In this document: positions 9,957 to 20,618 of the stretch, piece by piece
How positions within the stretch are numbered: the stretch's first letter is position 1
Layout: the number at the start of each line of letters is the position of its first letter
Source of the DNA: Paenibacillus sp. 37
GTDB taxonomy: Bacteria > Bacillota > Bacilli > Paenibacillales > Paenibacillaceae
Assembly: GCF_008386395.1 (NCBI RefSeq)
Contig: NZ_CP043761.1
Span: 4,278,001 to 4,342,000 of the forward strand
Direction: 5' to 3'
DNA: 64,000 nucleotides
Notes under the pieces: model-generated
The model's input: only the letters and a program-made list of their open reading frames with translations
What the model was told of the DNA's origin: nothing
The model's database searches: none
Made by a program: the position numbers and the translations under genes

Positions 9957-10503
9957 GTAATCTCCTCCTAGGCATCTTAGTGTCCAGTTATGTATATAAC
10001 GCTATGTAAACCCTTCTCTTGGTCGCGCTCCAGACAACTTACGATCTATTTCGACATAAATATATTAAAACTGAATAGAAGATTTTTATTTATACAAATT
10101 TGCACTATTATGAATTTTTATTTTGGATATAAAGAATCTACTTTTTAATATTTTTTATACTTATTTCCTATCAAATAGTTATTACAACTTACACATATAC
10201 GTATAATGAACAATTTTCATTGACATACACATACATCTCCATACAAACCTTCATGTAATATGGTATTCTTATATTTACACAAGAAACTGTATAGTTCATA
10301 CGTCTAACACATATCATATTCCATCAAAAAAAATATTTTCTTTTAATGTTTTCATACCCATTTCATGACTTAAGTCTAATAAATGCACACTTATACTGAG
10401 TCCAATTTCCCATTAAAAAAAAACCAAACCTGAATCAACAAAGTTTGGTTTTGAAGCGAAAAACACACTCTTTAAATAACATAAAACCCATTTAAAACTA
10501 ATT
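9957..10503. other. AT-rich 547-bp intergenic stretch
   Basis: No credible gene. It holds the mcp upstream region at its left end and a terminator at 10421-10451 at its right end. I looked for a flagellar SigD promoter (TAAA-N15-GCCGATAT) in front of mcp and found none in the first ~150 bp. Confidence 0.5.
10421..10451 (-). terminator. Terminator of the 10504-11184 gene
   Basis: Stem AAACCAAAC (10421-10429) with GTTTGGTTT (10443-10451). On the minus strand it is followed by a run of nine T residues. Confidence 0.8.
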
Positions 10504-11184
10504 TTATGTGTTATATAACTGATCCAATTCCATTAAGCGTTCCTTAATCCTGTGCGGAATAATATCAAACAGATTATCCCATGTCATGAACATCTCCGGC
10601 TTTAATAGATATTCTTCGAACTCCATGGTAGGTACGAACGCTTTGGTCTTTAGATAACGTTCCACCTGAGCATCAATCTGTTCATTCGTTTCAAAATAAC
10701 CTTGGAATAACTCATTCACAAGTAGCCCATCACATCCAGCTTCGGCACCTGCTGCACTATACAGGTTTGGCAATAACTCAAATACAACCGGAAGTGGTGA
10801 GAAAGCATGTTTGCCAGGCTGCGAGTACAGACATACATGATGTCCAACCACATTGACCCGTTCCTTCAACAATCCACGCAGAACCTTCCCATGAAAGCTC
10901 GCTTCACAGTCTACTACCTCTCCGTTATGACCCACATATATCCATACATGCTCCATTTCGTACAGATGTCCAATCTCATAATCCCACCAAATTGCATATT
11001 CAATTACATATTGTACTACCTCGGTCGGAAACTTAATGTCCCTTCTGAACGATGGTGAAGGCCCAGATTGATGTAACACAGAAATGCCAACAAAATCCGG
11101 ATAAAAGGGTTCGTTTCTATCAAACATCAAGATAGGTGCATAACTCATTGCAGTTTCAAGTGTTTTCATTTCTGACATGTTCAT
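10504..11184 (-). CDS. Conserved hypothetical protein with an Asp/His-rich core
   Basis: A 226-residue protein I cannot name. It is soluble, with no signal peptide or membrane segment. The central part reads WWDYEIGHLYEMEHVWIYVG, then a conserved-looking EASFHGKVL, and HHVCLYSQPGKHAFSP. The combination of D-x-E/E-H and S-x-HG resembles the layout of Vps62- or NLP-like beta-sandwich proteins, but that is only a pattern impression. Start at 11184, with GGAGG eight bases upstream; in-frame ATGs at codons 3 and 6 are less well placed. It is a single gene with its own terminator. Confidence 0.6.
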   Translation of the reverse strand: MNMSEMKTLETAMSYAPILMFDRNEPFYPDFVGISVLHQSGPSPSFRRDIKFPTEVVQYVIEYAIWWDYEIGHLYEMEHVWIYVGHNGEVVDCEASFHGKVLRGLLKERVNVVGHHVCLYSQPGKHAFSPLPVVFELLPNLYSAAGAEAGCDGLLVNELFQGYFETNEQIDAQVERYLKTKAFVPTMEFEEYLLKPEMFMTWDNLFDIIPHRIKERLMELDQLYNT

Positions 11185-11329
11185 TCATGAGTCCTCCGTT
11201 TTTGTTGGATGTTCATACTATACTAACAGAGAACGTAACACACTGACTCAGGCATTATGAATTTTTTTCTAATATAATGCCAACCCCTCCATGAACTTCA
11301 TACAATAATCACATCGACACGTCAAAAAA

Positions 11330-11357
11330 CCTGCAACTGTTATTCTCCAGTTACAGG
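11330..11357 (-). terminator. Terminator of the cupin gene
   Basis: CCTGCAACTG pairs with CAGTTACAGG (one G-T pair). On the minus strand it is followed by six T residues. Confidence 0.75.
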
Positions 11358-11391
11358 CTCTGTACTTATATAATGAATAAGGAATTTTGAA

Positions 11392-11988
11392 TTATGATTT
11401 CAGCTTATCGGATGGTGACACGGACGTCTTGGAAGGCGAAGTCGATTGATCAGAAACCTGCGTATCACATCCTATTGGAGGGCCCAGAATGGCATCATTT
11501 TTAATGGACGCAACGGCTTTGGCATACGCCTCTTCATCCAAACAGTACGCGCGGTGAGCCACTTCCGGCGGTGTAGCTGCCAAGAAATCCGCTCCAAACA
11601 CAATATCAGGAGTTGGTTGATCAAAGATAGTTAATACATATACATCATCTGTCTCAGCAACAAACCAGTGAAACCAGCCTTTCGGAAATACCACAACCTG
11701 ACCTGGTTTCAGACGATATGTCAATCGTTCACGCGTAAACGGATTGAAGACTGACGCTGTAACTTCACCGCTGATAACCACGATCATCTCCGTGACATTG
11801 GTGTGCCAGTGCGGCTGCACAATGATTCCTTTGCTTAAGTACACATTGAAGAAACCATTCGCAATGGTCGGCAGCTGTTCTCCAAACAACTGGGTTACAT
11901 AGTTGCGTGAATCCCTCTGATAATTGACCACCGCATTGGAATCGGCAGCTAGCGGAACATTTGGAGCTTGCAAAATCGGATTCATCAT
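11392..11988 (-). CDS. Cupin-domain protein (oxalate decarboxylase/germin-like)
   Basis: A 198-residue single-cupin protein. The first cupin motif is IVQPHWHTNVTEMIVVISGE (two His and a Glu) and the second is GQVVVFPKGWFHWF (His), giving a complete metal-binding set. The C-terminal ~30 residues are a Ser/Thr/Lys-rich tail. It is a paralogue of the cupin at 47755-48588: both share an H-x-H-x-NxTE core, an INPFT/FNPFT segment and a GPP-x-x-C segment before the tail. Enzymatic activity is not predictable. Start at the adjacent ATGs after AGGAGG. Single gene with its own terminator. Confidence 0.82.
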   Translation of the reverse strand: MMNPILQAPNVPLAADSNAVVNYQRDSRNYVTQLFGEQLPTIANGFFNVYLSKGIIVQPHWHTNVTEMIVVISGEVTASVFNPFTRERLTYRLKPGQVVVFPKGWFHWFVAETDDVYVLTIFDQPTPDIVFGADFLAATPPEVAHRAYCLDEEAYAKAVASIKNDAILGPPIGCDTQVSDQSTSPSKTSVSPSDKLKS

Positions 11989-12123
11989 ACGATCATTTCT
12001 CCTCCTTGAGCATACATCTCATTGTTGTACTGTATGCCGGAGAGTAGAAAGATAATACCGATGACCTGTTATACATTCTTTTTCATCCGAAACTGCTGGT
12101 TTCTTGTATCTTGTCTTAAGGAG

Positions 12124-13080
<957 letters not shown>

Positions 13081-13214
13081 GAGGCTCCCTCTTTTCATAT
13101 TAAAATAGAAACGATAAATAGCTACGTTGAGCTTAAGTTCATTCTATTTCACTCCCGAGACCCCAACCACACTCCGTGTATGCTAGTAAAGAAATTACTA
13201 GTCTATTCAACCTT

Positions 13215-14027
13215 CTACATGACAACAGGAACATAAATACAGCAATGAATGCCTGATTGGCTGTTCAGATTATTCATGGAATAGATATCGTACGCATGTA
13301 CAACACCATCTGCCCGATCCGTCGTTTCAAGCAGCACACGATTGACTTGTTTTAATTCGACTTGGTGCAGGTTCCAGATCGTTCGGAAGTCCACACTTTC
13401 TTCACTCAATTGTTTCACGATTCTGGCAAATTCGGGGTCACTCGGATACTTATCATAATACGTACGGAAAACAGCTACCGAGTGCCGCGCGAATTCCTCC
13501 CAGTTGTGCATACGCTCCCTGAGCGTTGCATCTAAAAATAAAATCCGCATCATTAAACGCTCATTCATATTCATCGACGAGAAGTTAAAGAGGTTCGTAT
13601 CAGCTGCTTCATTCCAGGCAAGTACCTCAGACCGTTCATTAGTTATAAAGGAAGGATGAGTTAACTGGCCAATAATGCTCTGCCAACCTGGCTCCAGCTG
13701 TGAATACGAAGCAAGGAATTCATGTTCCGTATTCGGGTCCCATAAGTCAAACAGATGACTCTTCTCTTCCGGCGTTAACCGGAGCGCGTTCGCTATACTT
13801 TGCATTACTTCTCGTGAAGCTGCTAACTCCCTACCTTGTTCAAGCCATGTGTAGTACGTTGCGCTGACACCAGCCAGTACCGCTACTTCTTCCCGCCTTA
13901 GCCCCGGTGTTCTTCGCTGTCCATATGATCCTGACAATCCAACTTGTTCCGGTTGAATGCGGCTTCTCCGTGATTTCAAAAACTCACCCAGTTTTTTGTT
14001 ACGGCTCATACCTGTATCCATAGACAT
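13215..14027 (-). CDS. XRE-family regulator with MmyB-type ligand-binding domain
   Basis: A 270-residue regulator. The N-terminal helix-turn-helix (about residues 12-80) contains TPGLRREEVAVLAGVSATYY and TWLEQGRE, the signature of the MmyB/XRE group. The C-terminal ~160 residues match the MmyB-like ligand-binding domain (AWNEAADTNLFNF). These regulators commonly sit beside the oxidoreductase they control, here the aldo/keto reductase downstream on the same strand. The AAGGA ribosome site is too close to the ATG at 14027 and better spaced for the ATG two codons later (14021), so the protein may start MDTGMSR. Confidence 0.88.
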   Translation of the reverse strand: MSMDTGMSRNKKLGEFLKSRRSRIQPEQVGLSGSYGQRRTPGLRREEVAVLAGVSATYYTWLEQGRELAASREVMQSIANALRLTPEEKSHLFDLWDPNTEHEFLASYSQLEPGWQSIIGQLTHPSFITNERSEVLAWNEAADTNLFNFSSMNMNERLMMRILFLDATLRERMHNWEEFARHSVAVFRTYYDKYPSDPEFARIVKQLSEESVDFRTIWNLHQVELKQVNRVLLETTDRADGVVHAYDIYSMNNLNSQSGIHCCIYVPVVM

Positions 14028-14183
14028 CGTTCCTTTTTATAAAAGTATTCAAGCCTATTCGACTCTATCCCAAAATGGTAGTCTCTGAATGACTTTGATA
14101 TAATTCATCTATTATTAGTTCTGCAGAATCCTTGGTTTACAAGTAGCTTAGCATCGAATGGTGCAGAACGAAAGGAGCATAAC

Positions 14184-15722
14184 GTGATCCCCAATATTGG
14201 AGATGTGTACTGCGTGTACGCCGAAAAATTACAACAATACACCGCCTGCCAGGTAATTAGGCTGAAAGAAATGGAAGGTAAACCTTCCGACACGCTTGCC
14301 TCTGTTCTTCAGTTGGATTGGACAGGTGATCAACTGCCTAATGAAATGCAGCTTCATCAGATGAAACCACTGATCTGTAATTTCTATTTCTGGCATGATC
14401 GACTTGCCCATAGTTTCGTGAGTGCTAATGTTCCTTCACAGTATGTGCTTGCAGGCAACATCCCTCCTCTCTACACCGAGGAAACGAATACGTATGGTGG
14501 AGGCTGGCCAATCGGAGAAAGTCTCTATCTCCAGCGCGAATGGGAACGTATCGATGCGCACCGAAGAGCACAGTTCAAACAAGCCGCGGATGATGACACA
14601 CAAATCATGGTTGGCGATCGTGTAATGCGAAGCAGTACGAGTACACTCCGTGAATTCAGCCCAAAGTCTGCCGAAGAGGTAGCCGAACTTGCAAAGCTGC
14701 CTTGTCTGACACATATTGAAATGGATGGGTACTCGGAATCAATCTTTCCATTTATAGAGGAAAACCCGTTCATTAATGAACTTCATCTCTCTAATCATGG
14801 TCAAACAAAACTGGATATCAGCAGGAGTCACCTGACCAACCTTATTGTGGATGTCAGCGGGTTGAAGGAGTTAATTTTGAACTCAAAGATGAAGAGTCTG
14901 AATTTCACAGGTGAGCTGTCTCCTGGTATGCATATTGTGGCGCATGAAGACGGTAAATGCATCACTCTCAATGTTCCATCAGGCCTGCCACAGGTTACGG
15001 GTATCTCACGACTTGAAGGTCTGTATATCAGAGAGATCACGGAACTCAATCTGGAGCCACTTGTGCAGTATTATCCTGAACTTTCAGAGTTGCGATTTTG
15101 GGGTAAACCCGGCAAGGTATCCCATATAGAATCGATTCAGCACTTGGCGAATTTGCAAACATTTACTACATATGACCTGTTCGGCTTCAATGGTGAACAA
15201 TTCCCTGATCCAGAGCAACTTCCAAAATTGGCTACGCTGTGGCTAACCAGCCTGCCTGCCGATGCAGCCAAATCGATCAAAACAAAATATAAAAAATCCG
15301 CTAATTCAGGCCTTGATATCGAGATCACCAAAGCACGCAAACCGGAGTGGCTTGCGGAGAACCTGAACAATCCGTTTCGGGATTGGGATGGGCGTGACCA
15401 CATCAAGGCAGCTCACGCAAAAAAAGCAGCTCAATTGTACAAGCAGTGCTTAAAGGAAATCCGTCAATTAAGTCAAGTCTCCATCGATCAGGAGTCTCTA
15501 CACAAACAGCTCGTCTCCATGGTTGAGAACTACACACAGACCTTCAACAAGATGGATGCCAAGGCCGGCTTTATTGAAACTGTTGAGCGGGAAGAAATTT
15601 ATGTTGTTCTAACGGAGTTACTGAATCAGTTACAGGAGAATTTGGAACTGCGTCAAGATGATTTGATTAAGGTCAATCACGAGGAATTATATGAGGTATT
15701 TGATCGTTTGAGGGATTTCTAG
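14184..15722 (+). CDS. Large leucine-rich-repeat-like protein
   Basis: A 512-residue soluble protein of unknown function. The N-terminal ~130 residues form a separate domain (starts MIPNIGDVYCVYAEKLQ). From about residue 160 to 370 there are irregular leucine-rich repeats (LPCLTHIEMDGY, INELHLSNH, LKELILNSK, LEGLYIREI, LSELRFWGK). The last ~130 residues look like a helical coiled region (KAAQLYKQCLKEIRQL). The start is a GTG at 14184, fixed by AAAGGAG seven bases upstream. It is divergent from the MmyB-type regulator and followed by a perfect 13-bp terminator. It differs from the second LRR protein at 48740. Confidence 0.7.
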   Translation: MIPNIGDVYCVYAEKLQQYTACQVIRLKEMEGKPSDTLASVLQLDWTGDQLPNEMQLHQMKPLICNFYFWHDRLAHSFVSANVPSQYVLAGNIPPLYTEETNTYGGGWPIGESLYLQREWERIDAHRRAQFKQAADDDTQIMVGDRVMRSSTSTLREFSPKSAEEVAELAKLPCLTHIEMDGYSESIFPFIEENPFINELHLSNHGQTKLDISRSHLTNLIVDVSGLKELILNSKMKSLNFTGELSPGMHIVAHEDGKCITLNVPSGLPQVTGISRLEGLYIREITELNLEPLVQYYPELSELRFWGKPGKVSHIESIQHLANLQTFTTYDLFGFNGEQFPDPEQLPKLATLWLTSLPADAAKSIKTKYKKSANSGLDIEITKARKPEWLAENLNNPFRDWDGRDHIKAAHAKKAAQLYKQCLKEIRQLSQVSIDQESLHKQLVSMVENYTQTFNKMDAKAGFIETVEREEIYVVLTELLNQLQENLELRQDDLIKVNHEELYEVFDRLRDF

Positions 15723-15729
15723 TTTACGC

Positions 15730-15767
15730 AAAAAGGGTCCTGTTATGAATATTGCAGGACCCTTTTT
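15730..15767. terminator. Bidirectional terminator
   Basis: A perfect 13-bp stem AAAAAGGGTCCTG / CAGGACCCTTTTT between the LRR-like gene and the convergent dga operon. Confidence 0.9.
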
Positions 15768-15806
15768 AGTATGAATACGATTTCTTTCACGATATGTCCG
15801 CCGGCC

Positions 15807-16529
15807 TCAAGTGTCATAACTAACCAGATAATGATGAAGTTCCGTGTTATAACAGCCGATACTGTGCTCAATTAATCTGCCTTCTTCGTCGAAGGAGTTA
15901 CGAAGGCGCTTGAGCAGATGCGTTCCCGGGGGGATTTTCAGTAGTTGGCATACCTCAGGAGCTGCCGGCTCTACAAAGAAACGGTCTTTGAAGCTCTCCA
16001 GCAAAATGTCGTTCTCCTCCAGTGAATCATACAGCGATTGGATGTCTGCATTCATTGCTTCCTTGCCTCCGCCGGGCAATGCAGCTGCTGCCAAGAAGTG
16101 TATCAGATGAATATAAGGTTGTCCGTTAAGAATATAGAGCCTTTCAATCCGCTGGCAGTACGGCCCGTAGAGACCATATTGCTCCGTTCCGGCATCATTG
16201 GTCAGTAACCGGGAATTCAGAACTTTCTTTTCAAGCTTATGGCCCTCTTCTACGAGAAGTTCCGTAAACCGTTTGCCCTTTGAGAGCTTCTGATGAGAGG
16301 TATTGCGCATCACTATCGTTCCAACACCGCTTTTCTTCTGCACGTAGCCTTCCTGGGACAGCTCTTGGACCGCACCGCGGACTGTCATTTTACTGACCCC
16401 GAATTCCTTTTCGAGCTGTGGTTCGGAGGGAATGATGCTTCCGAGAGGATATACACCATGTAGAATCCGATCTTTGAGAATTTTTTGGATTTGCTGATAT
16501 AAAGGACCTTGCTTGCGCTTTAGGGACAC
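15807..16529 (-). CDS. GntR-family (HutC/UTRA) regulator
   Basis: A 240-residue regulator. The N-terminal GntR winged helix (residues ~8-72) has PSEPQLEKEFGVSKMTVRGA. The C-terminal domain is the UTRA effector fold of the HutC subfamily. The start is a GTG at 16529: an in-frame TGA immediately upstream excludes any earlier start. The gene begins only 10 bp after kdgK, so it is the last gene of the five-gene sugar-acid operon and probably its autoregulated repressor. A HutC-type GTnTAnAC site is present in front of the operon at 20619-20626. The effector is likely a sugar acid or phosphate (inference). Confidence 0.9.
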   Translation of the reverse strand: MSLKRKQGPLYQQIQKILKDRILHGVYPLGSIIPSEPQLEKEFGVSKMTVRGAVQELSQEGYVQKKSGVGTIVMRNTSHQKLSKGKRFTELLVEEGHKLEKKVLNSRLLTNDAGTEQYGLYGPYCQRIERLYILNGQPYIHLIHFLAAAALPGGGKEAMNADIQSLYDSLEENDILLESFKDRFFVEPAAPEVCQLLKIPPGTHLLKRLRNSFDEEGRLIEHSIGCYNTELHHYLVSYDT

Positions 16530-16539
16530 TCACTGTTCA

Positions 16540-17553
16540 CTACCTTTCAACATCTGAGGTATGGTCCGACAGCGCCCGAAGCACCTCATTCTCGGTAAAA
16601 AGCGCTGTATCACCTTGTGTGGTATGGGCCAGCATCGCTGCCGCCACTGCCATATTAACCGTATGTTCCTGTGGATATTGCTGCAATTCCCCATGGATGA
16701 TGGCGCTGGCAAACACATCGCCGGCACCAATCCGGTCGTACACCGGGAATGTTAGCTTGCGGGAAAATACGAACGTACCTTGATGATAGATATATCCTGT
16801 CAAGGAATGCGTATGGTCCGCGTTAATCTCACGGTGGGTTCCTGCTACCGTTCCGATTCCGAAGCGCTGTGCAACTTCAGGAATCGCTTGCTTCATCTGT
16901 GTTATTCTATCATATTCTCCGGTTCCAATGCCAAGAATACCCATCGCATCCTTCTCATTCATTAGCACCAGATCTGCCAGCCCCAGCAGTTCCTCATAAT
17001 GCGGGCGGGCCTTGACATAACCATCCGTTCCCCATAACGCAGGACGGTAATTACAATCAAATACAACCTTGCCCCCAGCACTCTTCATTTCCTCAGCAAG
17101 CCGTTTCATCTGCTTGCGCACGCCATCATTCATAGCCAGCGTAATGCCACACAAATGAAGAACGTCGATCCGGGAGGCAAGATCTTTCATATCATAATTG
17201 GCCGCATCCGCCGTATTGAAACTGCTGCCCAGCCGGTCTGTGTAAGTGACTCTGCCTGGACGTGCTCCAAAGCCATTCTCCAGAAAATACATCCCAAGGT
17301 GTCTACCGCCGTGTCTAATAAGAGAGGTATCCACCCCAAGCTTGCGCAGATAAGCGATAGCCGCTTCGCCCACCGGAGTTTCCGGCAAGGTCGTAATAAG
17401 AGCGCCATTATGGCCGTATCTGGCTAATGCTGCCGTTACATTCACCCCGCTGCCGGAAAAAGAATACTCCAGCCTGCTGCTCTGGACCAGCGTTTCGTAG
17501 CCCGGAACCTGCAGCCGCATCATCACTTCGCCAAAAGCAGCAACCCTAGGCAT
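16540..17553 (-). CDS. kdgK: 2-keto-3-deoxygluconate kinase (PfkB family)
   Basis: A 337-residue ribokinase/PfkB sugar kinase: FGEVMMRLQVPGYE at the N-terminus, the glycine-rich FSGSGVNVTAALARYG, and the C-terminal signature DRIGAGDVFASAIIHG with the catalytic Asp. The overall pattern matches KDG kinases, which make 2-keto-3-deoxy-6-phosphogluconate. Its start overlaps the dgaF-like gene by 8 bp. A KDPG-type aldolase sits directly upstream, so the two steps would feed pyruvate and glyceraldehyde 3-phosphate. Its presence beside a DgaE-type lyase, whose known product is already phosphorylated, suggests that an unphosphorylated keto-deoxy acid also enters here. Confidence 0.87.
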   Translation of the reverse strand: MPRVAAFGEVMMRLQVPGYETLVQSSRLEYSFSGSGVNVTAALARYGHNGALITTLPETPVGEAAIAYLRKLGVDTSLIRHGGRHLGMYFLENGFGARPGRVTYTDRLGSSFNTADAANYDMKDLASRIDVLHLCGITLAMNDGVRKQMKRLAEEMKSAGGKVVFDCNYRPALWGTDGYVKARPHYEELLGLADLVLMNEKDAMGILGIGTGEYDRITQMKQAIPEVAQRFGIGTVAGTHREINADHTHSLTGYIYHQGTFVFSRKLTFPVYDRIGAGDVFASAIIHGELQQYPQEHTVNMAVAAAMLAHTTQGDTALFTENEVLRALSDHTSDVER

Positions 17554-18301
17554 ACCGATCCACCAACGATTTCATTGTTTCCAGCAGTCTGTGGACATCC
17601 TGTACGTTCGTACTCCCGGTCTGTGAATCAATAATTGAAGAATAGACATGTGGTATAACCTGAGGTACACCTGCCTGTAGTGCAATCTCTAGAATGGGTC
17701 CAAAGTTATCCAGATCAATTCCGCCAGTGGGCTCCAGAGCAAAATTCGCTTCCCCACAAGCCTTGGCAACCGCACGGTACTCCTCCTCCAAATTCAATCC
17801 CTGCATCGGATAATATTTGAGCGCGTTCCCTCCCATGTCACGAACCAGTGCAATCGCGGCATGAACCGGAACAATGGCCTGCGGAGTGGTTACTGAACTA
17901 ACAGGGCCAGTCGATATATTTACATAGCCTGGCTGCCCGCACGGAGATACCAGGCAGTTAATCCAACTATCTTTAGGTCCCAGATTGGCACGGGTTGCCC
18001 CCACTGCCGGGAATACCTGATTGATATGGCTTCCCGGGTAGCTCGCGGCAATCTCGGCCACAACTGCAGCCTGACGGCTGTCTCCAGCCCCAAGTCCGAT
18101 GGATACGGCTTCTTGAATAGCCTGACCATATTCAGTCATGGCAACTACGGCTTCCTCCGACGTAGCATAATTTTTGGAGAGCACACCCACAAGTACATAA
18201 CCTTCCGCAGCCTCGTATACATCTCTTGCGTTCCCGATACTTCCTGCCAGTACATTAATTGCCGCCCTATTCTTATACAGACACTGCTGAATATGACTCA
18301 T
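17546..18301 (-). CDS. dgaF: KDGP aldolase, DgaF/DagF type
   Basis: A 251-residue protein resembling the DgaF-type 2-dehydro-3-deoxy-6-phosphogluconate aldolases, distinct from the ~210-residue Eda class. Seen: INVLAGSIGNARDVYEAAEG at the N-terminus, LVSPCGQPGYVNISTGPVSS in the middle, ALKYYPMQGL with the likely Schiff-base lysine, and a phosphate-binding region LEPTGGIDLDNF. The start overlaps the stop of dgaE in ATGA, showing tight coupling. In Salmonella DgaE and DgaF act consecutively on D-glucosaminate 6-phosphate; that is the basis for the name here. Confidence 0.83.
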   Translation of the reverse strand: MSHIQQCLYKNRAAINVLAGSIGNARDVYEAAEGYVLVGVLSKNYATSEEAVVAMTEYGQAIQEAVSIGLGAGDSRQAAVVAEIAASYPGSHINQVFPAVGATRANLGPKDSWINCLVSPCGQPGYVNISTGPVSSVTTPQAIVPVHAAIALVRDMGGNALKYYPMQGLNLEEEYRAVAKACGEANFALEPTGGIDLDNFGPILEIALQAGVPQVIPHVYSSIIDSQTGSTNVQDVHRLLETMKSLVDRYA

Positions 18302-19407
18302 TCTGGTTTGCCTCCCACGATTTCATGTATTCTGCTGACGATGACCTGCAAATCATCCCCTTGCAGCGACCTTGGATCAATATCGAAATACCCCTGATTG
18401 ACGCCATAGTCTCGGGTATATACCGCAATTACACCTTCACGAAGCTGGTCATTCACTTTCTTCGCATCCACCCCAGCAAGAGAGGAATCAATCTGTACAC
18501 GTCCTCGGAAAATCGATCTGCCGGCTTCATCCTGCACGATGCGGACTGAAACACCAGGAAGTCCACCAAGTGGCTGAAGAGCCTCCAGCGTTTGCTTCTC
18601 TCGTTCACTATTGTCCGCTTTGTCCTGGTATTCCTCCAGAGCTTGAAGTAACCCAAAAATGGTCTCTTTGCCAACCTTCATGCTGCGGCCAATCCCGTGC
18701 AGCTGTACCTGTAACCACTCCACATATTTCTTTTTGCCGGCGACAATGCCGGAAGTAGGGCCTTCAATAGCTTTTGACCCGCTGAAAATGACCAGATCCG
18801 AAAATTGGATATATTTGCGCAGATCCTCTTCCGCTGCCGCATCCACAATCAGCGGCACCCCTCTACGCTGTGCAACCTCCCAAGCCTCTTCCACCGAAAT
18901 CATGTTTTTCTGAACAGTATGATGCGATTTAACATAAAGAATGGCTGCAGTGTGTTCACCGATCGCCTGATCGATATGCTCCTTGCGGCCTTCATTCGCA
19001 TATCCGACTTCCACTACCCGGCCGCCACCAAGGAATATCATGGTTTCAACTGGCGCTCCATATTGCACATTATGTCCCTTGAGCATAATAATTTCATTAT
19101 TCAATATCGGCTCCTGGTGCAGACGAAGGCTTAGACGCGGATCTCCGGCGGTCACAATGGCTGCAACCGACAACGCAATACCGCTGGATGCAGAGTTCAC
19201 CACAACTGCGCTTTCCGAACCAAGTAACTGTGTAATATATTCTCCGGATTTGTTCACAAGTTCCGCAATTTCCACGTACCGCTGTCCGCCCTGTTTCATC
19301 GCATCCATGACTGAATCCGTTGGTGCAGAAACGCCAAGGATGCTCATTCTTCCACTGGCATTAATAACACGCTTCAATCCATATTTAGCCTGTAATGAGT
19401 GACCCAT
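18298..19407 (-). CDS. dgaE: PLP-dependent D-glucosaminate-6-phosphate ammonia-lyase-like enzyme
   Basis: A 369-residue SelA-like fold-type I PLP enzyme. Key residues: the PLP lysine in FSGSKAIEGPTSG (Lys212), the Asp of PLIVDAAAE (Asp189), and the phosphate-binding region VVNSASSGIALS. DgaE converts D-glucosaminate 6-phosphate to keto-deoxygluconate 6-phosphate with loss of ammonia. I start at the ATG at 19407 (MGHSLQAKYG), where AAAGGAG is ten bases upstream. The longer frame reaches 19473 inside the amidohydrolase gene, but nothing supports it. Overlaps: 23 bp with the upstream amidohydrolase gene, 4 bp with dgaF. Confidence 0.83.
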   Translation of the reverse strand: MGHSLQAKYGLKRVINASGRMSILGVSAPTDSVMDAMKQGGQRYVEIAELVNKSGEYITQLLGSESAVVVNSASSGIALSVAAIVTAGDPRLSLRLHQEPILNNEIIMLKGHNVQYGAPVETMIFLGGGRVVEVGYANEGRKEHIDQAIGEHTAAILYVKSHHTVQKNMISVEEAWEVAQRRGVPLIVDAAAEEDLRKYIQFSDLVIFSGSKAIEGPTSGIVAGKKKYVEWLQVQLHGIGRSMKVGKETIFGLLQALEEYQDKADNSEREKQTLEALQPLGGLPGVSVRIVQDEAGRSIFRGRVQIDSSLAGVDAKKVNDQLREGVIAVYTRDYGVNQGYFDIDPRSLQGDDLQVIVSRIHEIVGGKPE

Positions 19408-20485
19408 TAGCAAAGACTCCTTTAACCTCAATATAGTGTTGCGTGACCCGGACATCTCCTTCCGAGTCCTCAAGTTGCTTTTCTCCTGCTTCCAGGGAAA
19501 ACAAAGTCAGGTTTGCTGGCTGTCCCACCCTGATCTTCCCGAGCTCCGGCTTACCGAGCCACTCCGCTGGACTTCTTGTAACCGCGCGAATGACCTCTTC
19601 CAGACTGTAGCCGAGGTACAGAAATTTCGTCAGCACATTCGCCATACTGTATACCGGACCATTCATACGGTTGCCTCGGTAAATGTCCGTACTGATTGTA
19701 TTTAGTGCAATGCCTGCAGCCTTGGCCTGTTCTGCAATCCGGAAGGAGAAGCTCGCTGTTCCATGCCCCACATCCAGATGAACTCCCCGAGCAGCCGCAT
19801 CCAGTAATTCTTGCAGCGGTGTGCCGTCCGGATGAAACAGATTGTTGGACTTTCCGTTAAGGTAATGGGTGATTACATCGCCCGAATGTAGTAACTCCAG
19901 CACATCCGAGATCGCGGGCGGAGCAGAACCGATGTGAACCATGAGCGGTAGCTTCGTTTCTTCCGAGAGTGTGCGTGCGAGCTTGAGCGGTTGTATACCG
20001 CTGTCTTTGACAACACTTTCGCTGATGCGGGCTTTCAGACCAACAATGAAATCAGGATAAGCCGCTACCGCCTCCAGGACCTTGGCCCGGTCGATCCATT
20101 CCAGCTGCGACAGTTCATCCGTCCGTTCGAGCCCGATCCTTGAAATATTCAACAGAGCAAATACTTGTGTAGCAGCCTGTAGTCTTGCGGTATAGAAAGC
20201 TCCAATTCGGTCTGCACCGCAGCTTCCGGCATCTACAAGCGTTGTTACCCCCTGCTTCACACCAATTTCGTCGATATCATCGCCATAGGGATCAAGGTCC
20301 TGGACGGCATGTACATGCAGATCAATCCACCCACTGGACGCATATAACCCTGAACAATCCAACTCAATTTCTCCTTCAGCCTGGCCTGGCGGTGACATGG
20401 CGGTGATGATCCCGTCCTGAATGGCGATATCCATGATCCGCCCGTCAACAAGCTGCAAATTGCGCAGCACATTCTCTGTGCCCAC
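19385..20485 (-). CDS. Amidohydrolase/deacetylase-family metallohydrolase
   Basis: A 366-residue TIM-barrel amidohydrolase with a full binuclear metal set: DLHVHA (two His), GLKARIS (the carboxylated Lys), LMVHIG (His), ITHYLNG (His) and ISTD (Asp). It resembles the hydrolase often paired with dgaE/dgaF in Bacillota; the true substrate is unknown. A deacetylation or deamidation that produces the amino sugar acid is plausible. The start is a GTG at 20485: the nearby ATGs are out of frame or run into a stop, and GGAG lies nine bases upstream. First gene of the operon. Confidence 0.85.
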   Translation of the reverse strand: MGTENVLRNLQLVDGRIMDIAIQDGIITAMSPPGQAEGEIELDCSGLYASSGWIDLHVHAVQDLDPYGDDIDEIGVKQGVTTLVDAGSCGADRIGAFYTARLQAATQVFALLNISRIGLERTDELSQLEWIDRAKVLEAVAAYPDFIVGLKARISESVVKDSGIQPLKLARTLSEETKLPLMVHIGSAPPAISDVLELLHSGDVITHYLNGKSNNLFHPDGTPLQELLDAAARGVHLDVGHGTASFSFRIAEQAKAAGIALNTISTDIYRGNRMNGPVYSMANVLTKFLYLGYSLEEVIRAVTRSPAEWLGKPELGKIRVGQPANLTLFSLEAGEKQLEDSEGDVRVTQHYIEVKGVFANGSLITG

Positions 20486-20618
20486 TCATCCCATCTCCTT
20501 TTTCAACCCCGGTATACAGGCAAATTTCAAAAATGATTCATGACATGAGATCTGTATTTCCAAATCGTTAAAATAAGCCTGATGAGCTACTTCATTTCAA
20601 AGATTATAATGTTATAAT

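Noticed and set aside
9957..10420. Possible small RNA or SigD promoter in the gap upstream of mcp
   Set aside because: No consensus promoter or stable hairpin found apart from the terminator at its right end.
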